A program made the translations under genes and the position numbers. From positions 1 to 36,605 of the forward strand of contig VGOC01000025.1 of NCBI GenBank assembly GCA_016865865.1: a DNA stretch of 36,605 nucleotides, written 5' to 3'. Position 1 is the stretch's first letter. Each line of letters opens with the position of its first letter. The notes beneath the pieces are model-generated. The model did no database searches. It saw only the letters and a list, made by a program, of their open reading frames with translations, and was not told where the DNA came from. Positions 32,064 to 36,605 of this stretch are shown here, one piece after another. The DNA comes from Chloroflexota bacterium (GTDB lineage: Bacteria > Chloroflexota > Anaerolineae > Anaerolineales > UBA11858).

Positions 32064-33512
32064 CTAATTGGATTGCTTTTCGGTCTTTTCGATCACAGAA
32101 TCTAACTTTTTCGATATCCTTTTATCCAACGGCGCGGGATGGTAGGTGTCGAAAATCTCTCGCACTTTGGTGTTCGTGCGGTCTTCCATCGTAAGCGAAC
32201 CAGCCAACTTCCAACTTTCATACGAAGAGCGGTCGAACAACTTTGGCGCCCAATTCTTACGGAAGTGCCGGTAGGTGTGGTCTTCCCCGACGAAGTGACC
32301 GCCGGGGCCGACCCGATTGATCACATCGAGGGCGATGGTTTCCTCATTGATCTCGATCCCCTCCATGAAGCGTTTGACTAATCCGGCTACCTCGTCCATC
32401 GCAACGATCATATCGTAGGATGTCGTTATGCCCGCTTCGAGGTAGCCCACATCGTGAATCAGGTTACCGCCGCCGAGCGCTGTAATCATCATCCATATGG
32501 CCCCCTCCGCAGCAGCCTGCTGGTCGAAAACCTTGGAATCGCTGCATCCCGTGAAACTGAATATGGGGATTTGATAATAATGGCACATCTCGCTGAACGC
32601 GGTCATCTCCAACATGAACTCCGGCGCGGCGTAAGAGATCAGGCTCTGGCTCATATCCATGAACAGGATGCCGCCTGCCCCGATCATCGGCGCGCCCTCG
32701 CGGATCAACTGAACGATCAGCAAGCCGCTGAGCTGTTCGGCGTTGGCCTGCACCAGCGCCCCGGCCAGCGTCACCGGCGCCGTCGCCCCGACCATCGTCG
32801 CAGGGGTATAGACCACCGGCAAACCCTTACCGGCCAGAAAGAGCAGTTTCTCACAGCTCTCTTTGGCGTGGGTTAGAGGGGAAATCGGTTCGCTATACAG
32901 CGCGCAGAAGGGGTTACGTTGCAGAGCCTCGGCGCCTCCGGCGACGGCTTCAGCCATCTCGATGATCGCCTCCAGGTTGACCCGATTCCAGGCGGTGTAA
33001 ATAATCGGCTTGGTGGTGTTCGATACCATCTCCCGGAAGTGGTATATATCGGAGAGAGTCTCGGTCACATCCGAGGCGATGCCCATGCACATCAGGAAGG
33101 AAATATTAGGCAGGGCATCCACTAATTTAGCCACGTTGGCTACATCCGCCAGGACAGCCCGGCGGCGCTCGCCAGTGTAGGCATCCACTACGAAGGGCGT
33201 GTCCGAGCCGGTGCCGTAATATCCTTTGCGGCCTTCCAGTTCCATTGCGGGGTTGCCATCTCGATCACATAACACCACCCGCGTCGGCGCGCTGCGGATA
33301 GCCCACTCGATCAGGTGCGGGGGGATGCGCACCCGCTCGCCATCCAGCCAGCAGCCCGCCTTCTTCAATAACTGGCGCACCTCTGGGACGAGGACATTAA
33401 CCCCGGTTCGCCTCAGCAGCTCCAGGGTCGCGCTGTGTATGGCTTGCTTTTGGTCATCGCTGAGCAGCTTTATTCCGGGGGATACCTGGGCAACGAAATC
33501 GCTGTTGATCAT
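32064..33512 (-). CDS. MttB/MtgB-family corrinoid methyltransferase (non-pyrrolysine)
   Basis: This 482-residue member of the trimethylamine methyltransferase superfamily starts at the ATG at 33512, because AAGGAG is correctly spaced to it and too close to the ATG at 33518. It has RRTGVNVLVPEV near the start, YGTGSDTPFVVDAYTGERR, PISPLTHAKES, and a SFTGCSDSKVFDQQAAAE loop. No in-frame TAG interrupts it, so it lacks pyrrolysine and resembles MtgB-type enzymes that demethylate quaternary amines. No corrinoid protein gene (MttC type) is adjacent. It follows fdhA by 24 bases. The substrate is unknown. Confidence 0.88.
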   Translation of the reverse strand: MINSDFVAQVSPGIKLLSDDQKQAIHSATLELLRRTGVNVLVPEVRQLLKKAGCWLDGERVRIPPHLIEWAIRSAPTRVVLCDRDGNPAMELEGRKGYYGTGSDTPFVVDAYTGERRRAVLADVANVAKLVDALPNISFLMCMGIASDVTETLSDIYHFREMVSNTTKPIIYTAWNRVNLEAIIEMAEAVAGGAEALQRNPFCALYSEPISPLTHAKESCEKLLFLAGKGLPVVYTPATMVGATAPVTLAGALVQANAEQLSGLLIVQLIREGAPMIGAGGILFMDMSQSLISYAAPEFMLEMTAFSEMCHYYQIPIFSFTGCSDSKVFDQQAAAEGAIWMMITALGGGNLIHDVGYLEAGITTSYDMIVAMDEVAGLVKRFMEGIEINEETIALDVINRVGPGGHFVGEDHTYRHFRKNWAPKLFDRSSYESWKLAGSLTMEDRTNTKVREIFDTYHPAPLDKRISKKLDSVIEKTEKQSN

Positions 33513-33536
33513 TTGCATTCTCCTTCGAAGTTTTTC

Positions 33537-35660
33537 CTAAACAGAAACCGCTTCCTCTACGATCTCGACTTTCACCGCCGAGACTTTATACTCAGGGATT
33601 TTGGCTACCGGGTCAACATAATTGGGCGTGAGGAGATTGGCGGCTGCCTCAGCATAGTGGAAGGTCATAAAAACCGTGCCTGTTGGGGAACGCGGGGTGA
33701 TCAATACATTCGCAACCACATCCCCCCGGCGAGAACTGACCCGGACTGGTTGACCGTCCTGTGCGCCCAATTTTTGGGCGTCCTGAGGGTGAATCTCGAT
33801 TTCGGCCTGGGGGGCCAGGCTCTCCAGCCCCGGCGAGCGGCGCGACATGGTGCCGCCATGCCAGTGGAACAGGACACGCCCCGTCGAGAGAATAAAAGGA
33901 TACTCCGAGTCCGGGAGTTCTTCGGCCTCTTCGAACTCCACGGGGGTGAATAGACCCCGGCCGCGCGAGAATTTGCTTTCATGTAAATACTGCGTCCCCG
34001 GGTGATCTGGCGTGGGGCAGGGCCACTGGATGCCGCCCAAGCGCTCCAGCCGGGCATGAGATATCCCTCCATAGATCGGAGTAACGGCAGCAATCTCGTC
34101 CATGATCTCCGCCGCGCTCTCGTAAGACCAGTCCGCGCCCATGCGGTTCGCCAAATCGGTGATGATCTGCCAATCTGGGCGGGCTTCACCGGGAGGCTCC
34201 AGGGCCGGGCGGACCATCTGCACGCGCCGCTCGGTGTTGGTGAATGTGCCCCACTTCTCTGCAAAGCTGGCTGCGGGAAGCACCACATCGGCAAACTGAC
34301 CGGTTTCGTTCAGGAAGATGTCTTGGTGTACCAGGAAATCAACTCGTTCCAATGCCTGGCGCACATGGTTGAGGTTGGGGTCGGAGAGCATGGGGTTTTC
34401 GCCCATAATATAGAGAGCATGCACTTCGCCTGCCAGAATGGCGTCTACGATCTCGGTGATGGTCAGGCCGATTTGGGTATCCAGACGGCGGACGGCGGGC
34501 GATGGACTGCCATTTGGCCGCGGTCTGTCGTCTGCGGTCGTTATTCCCCATGCTTTCTCGAATTTCTCGCGAACCGCTACATCTGTCACATTTTGATAGC
34601 CTGGGTAGACGTTCGGCAGGCCGCCCATATCGCAGGCGCCCTGGACATTATTTTGCCCCCGGAGCGGATTCAACCCGGCACCTAGCCGTCCGATGTGGCC
34701 GGTCAGCAAGGCCAGGTTGACCAGCGCTTTGACATTGTCGGTGCCGGTGGTGTGCTGGGTGATGCCCATCGCCCAGAAGATGGATGCGTTCCCGGCTTTA
34801 GCGTACAGCCGGGCTGCTTCGATGATTTCCTGGGCGGGCACACCGGTCACCTCCTTGCCGCGTTCGGGAGTCCACTCGCCAACCAGGGCGGCGAATTCTT
34901 CATAGCCCTCGGTTCTTTCTTCGATAAAGGCCAGATCGTGCAATCCCTCCTTGATAATCACATGGGCGATGGTGTTGATCAAGGCAATATCTGTGCCGGG
35001 GCGCTGGCGCAGGTGCAGGTGGGCAAACCCTGCCAGCTCGATGCGGCGCGGATCGGCCAGGATCAACTTGGCCCCTCGTCCGCACACTGCCTTCTTCATT
35101 TGCAGGGCTAATACCGGGTGCGCTTCAGTGGTATTCGACCCGATTACGAAAATGACCTCCGCCTCGGGGATCTCCCGAATCGAGTTCGTCATCGCTCCAG
35201 AACCCAGGGTTGCGGCCAGACCGGCCACAGTGCTGGAGTGTCAGAGGCGAGCGCAGTGATCTACTGTGTTGGTGCCGATCACGGTGCGGGCGAATTTTTG
35301 CAGCAGGTAGTTTTCTTCGTTAGTGCACTTGGCCGAGGTGAGAAACGCTACACTGCGAGGCCCATACTGATCGCGAATTCCCTTCAGACGGTTGGCTACA
35401 CGATCGAGCGCCTCATCCCAACTCGCCGGGCTGAACTCAGCTCTTCGGCTGGCGCGCGCCAGGGGCCGGCGCAGACGATCCGAAGCGTGGACAAAATCGT
35501 AACCGAAGCGGCCTTTGACGCAGAGCTGGCCGAAATTGACTTCGTTATCGAAGCGGCCTTCCACACGAAAGATGATCTCCTCGCGGATGTGCAGATCGAG
35601 CTGGCACCCAACGCCGCAGTAGGAGCACGTGGTTTGAACAATACGATCAGCTTTTAGCAT
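33537..35660 (-). CDS. fdhA: Selenocysteine-containing formate dehydrogenase catalytic subunit
   Basis: The ORF track splits this gene in two at a TGA (35243-35241). Reading that codon as selenocysteine gives one 707-residue molybdopterin enzyme. The junction reads [30 protein letters not shown], where formate dehydrogenases have Sec or Cys followed by His; Sec falls at residue 140, as in E. coli FdhF. An N-terminal Fe4S4 motif (CSYCGVGC...LCVKG), MPT-binding segments (GSNTTEAHP, GQNNVQGACDMG, GENPML, NTERRVQ) and the C-terminal MoCo domain are complete. A SECIS-like hairpin follows the UGA. It interconverts formate and CO2, giving formate to the methyl branch. GGAG lies eight bases before the ATG. 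Confidence 0.95.
35195..35243 (-). promoter_or_regulatory. Bacterial SECIS hairpin directing selenocysteine at UGA
   Basis: Directly after the UGA, CUCCAG pairs with CUGGAG as outer stem, and UGUGGCC pairs with GGCCGCA as inner 7-bp stem. The apical loop is GGUCU, 18 bases past the UGA. Position and GGUC loop match the fdhF-type SECIS recognised by SelB. Confidence 0.88.
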
Positions 35661-35690
35661 AGCAGCACTCCAGTTGCTTCAAAAACCGTG

Positions 35691-36443
35691 TCATCCGTGT
35701 TTCACAGTAGTTTGGTATTGACGGTCGAGGTGCGGGCCGCCCCGGGAGCGTTTGCCCTTCCCTTGCAAGCGCGTCAGCTCAAATATCTTCTCCGGGGCGA
35801 CGCCTTGCTCCAGGAGATGTTCGCGCTTGGCTTTCAGCGCCCCGGTCGGGCAGACGCCAACGCAATTGCCGCAGAAAACGCAAGTGGTCCCTGGCAAAGG
35901 ATGATCGAAAAATGTGGCGATCTGGGTATTGAACCCACGACCATCGAAACCCAGGGCGAATGTATACTGAACATCATCAGCGCAGACCTGCACACAGCGC
36001 CAGCACATGACGCAATGCGAATAATCGCGGATATAGACGGGGTTGTCATCTATGATTTCAGGCCGGCGTTTCTTCCCGCCCTCGAAACGCTCTGGGCGAC
36101 TCTCGTATTCCACCACCATATCCTGCAATTCGGGGCTTTCCGAGATGTCTACGGTGGAGGCCAGCATCTCGAGAATGGTGCGGCGTGCCCGTTCTACCTT
36201 GGGAGAACGCGTGTGAACTACCGCGCCATCCTGAGCTTGCGTCACACAAGAGGCTTGCAAAAGGCGTGAGCCTTCGACCTCGACGACGCACAGGCGGCAC
36301 AGGCCGTTGGCGGTGGTGTGGGCAAAATAGCACAAAACAGGGATGTCAATCCCGGCATCTTTGGCGGCGTCGAGCAGCGTGGTGCCCTTGGGAACGCTGA
36401 CCGGCGTGCCGTCTATGGTGAGTTGGATGTATTCTTCGGTCAC
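35691..36443 (-). CDS. NuoG-like iron-sulfur subunit of formate dehydrogenase
   Basis: This 250-residue electron-transfer protein has an N-terminal [2Fe-2S] domain (ligand region [22 protein letters not shown], later ASCVTQ). A NADH dehydrogenase subunit G-like segment follows ([15 protein letters not shown]), then two Fe4S4 motifs ([12 protein letters not shown] and [13 protein letters not shown]). The start is GTG with GATGAGG upstream. In other anaerobes this module is the N-terminal part of FdhA; here it is a separate gene in the same frame as fdhA. Two TGA codons, a ribosome binding site and a new ATG lie in the 30-base gap. It probably passes electrons to an NAD(P)H or hydrogenase module encoded upstream, outside the window. 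Confidence 0.9.
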   Translation of the reverse strand: MTEEYIQLTIDGTPVSVPKGTTLLDAAKDAGIDIPVLCYFAHTTANGLCRLCVVEVEGSRLLQASCVTQAQDGAVVHTRSPKVERARRTILEMLASTVDISESPELQDMVVEYESRPERFEGGKKRRPEIIDDNPVYIRDYSHCVMCWRCVQVCADDVQYTFALGFDGRGFNTQIATFFDHPLPGTTCVFCGNCVGVCPTGALKAKREHLLEQGVAPEKIFELTRLQGKGKRSRGGPHLDRQYQTTVKHG

Positions 36444-36605
36444 GTTAGCCTCATCATCTATCTCTATAGTTGATTATCACTTTACTTTCCGCTAAAAATT
36501 GATAGTTTTATACGCCGTGAACTGTTTCCGGCGGGGTAGCACCTTACAAAACGTCTATAATATGTGTCCAACAGCCTAAATTGTCGCTGTTTCAACCACT
36601 TTTGG
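36444..36605 (-). other. Upstream region of the formate dehydrogenase operon
   Basis: No coding sequence is supported. It must hold the leftward promoter unless the operon extends beyond the window. TATAAA- and TATTAT-like words are present on the minus strand, but no convincing -35/-10 pair could be chosen. A TATAAT on the plus strand at 36556 could start a gene beyond the right edge. Confidence 0.4.

Noticed and set aside
32064-33512. Pyrrolysine in the MttB homologue
   Set aside because: The frame is open over its full length with no in-frame TAG, so it is a non-Pyl family member.
35241-35243. TGA in fdhA as a frameshift or pseudogene lesion
   Set aside because: The frame continues exactly, the codon is at the Sec position and a SECIS-like hairpin follows.

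Overview
The window looks like a chromosomal segment of an anaerobic, Wood-Ljungdahl-pathway bacterium, most probably a Chloroflexota (Anaerolineae-type) genome. The reasons are high-GC coding sequence, a bacterial CODH/ACS operon of the acetogen type, an F420-type (Ddn-like) oxidoreductase, and intergenic spacers full of palindromic repeats. The taxonomic call is inference; no rRNA or tRNA gene was seen.

Layout. (1) 1-2793: tail of an MFS exporter, a Ddn-like flavin/F420 protein, then a leftward ECF sigma / zinc-finger anti-sigma / OsmC / HIRAN operon. (2) 2794-3375: a 580-base control region with a candidate promoter, an operator-like palindrome and a structured leader. (3) 3376-15373: the CODH/ACS operon. 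Its order is HMA-like protein without CxxC, CO dehydrogenase (cooS/acsA), one 1228-residue polypeptide fusing acetyl-CoA synthase (AcsB) to the corrinoid protein small subunit (AcsD), AcsC, the ferredoxin-ASKHA reactivase (AcsV/RACo), AcsE methyltransferase and a malic enzyme, closed by a 27-bp perfect hairpin terminator. Short inverted repeats sit in nearly every spacer between the acs genes. (4) 15534-20732: palindromic repeat, histidine kinase/OmpR response regulator pair, a dispersed repeat, a Cys-rich unknown protein, a FocA-type formate channel and a stand-alone Lrp/AsnC effector domain. (5) 20748-24682: metal-centre maturation locus with DUF3786, two CooC-type ATPases (CooC and AcsF-like) and a hemerythrin, interrupted by a MntA/HepT toxin-antitoxin pair. 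(6) 24702-31996: ParA-like ATPase, exonuclease, truncated cyclophilin, two lipid enzymes, a toxin-antitoxin patch with a broken antitoxin, adenosine deaminase and PRPP synthetase. (7) 32064-36443, leftward: a NuoG-like Fe-S subunit, a selenocysteine formate dehydrogenase and a non-pyrrolysine MttB-family methyltransferase.

How it works together (inference from families). Formate enters or leaves through FocA and is interconverted with CO2 by the Sec-formate dehydrogenase. Methyl groups come from methyl-THF through AcsE, and perhaps from methylamine or betaine-like compounds through MttB, and reach the AcsC/AcsD corrinoid protein. CooS makes CO, and the AcsB part of the fusion joins methyl, CO and CoA. 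CooC/AcsF load nickel, AcsV re-reduces the cobalt, and the malic enzyme could link the resulting C3 pool to C4 acids. The formyl-to-methyl folate genes are not in this window.

The main points to check are the AcsB-AcsD fusion, the UGA-split formate dehydrogenase with a visible SECIS hairpin, the GDHH variant of the HMA fold at the head of the operon, and the intergenic hairpins.
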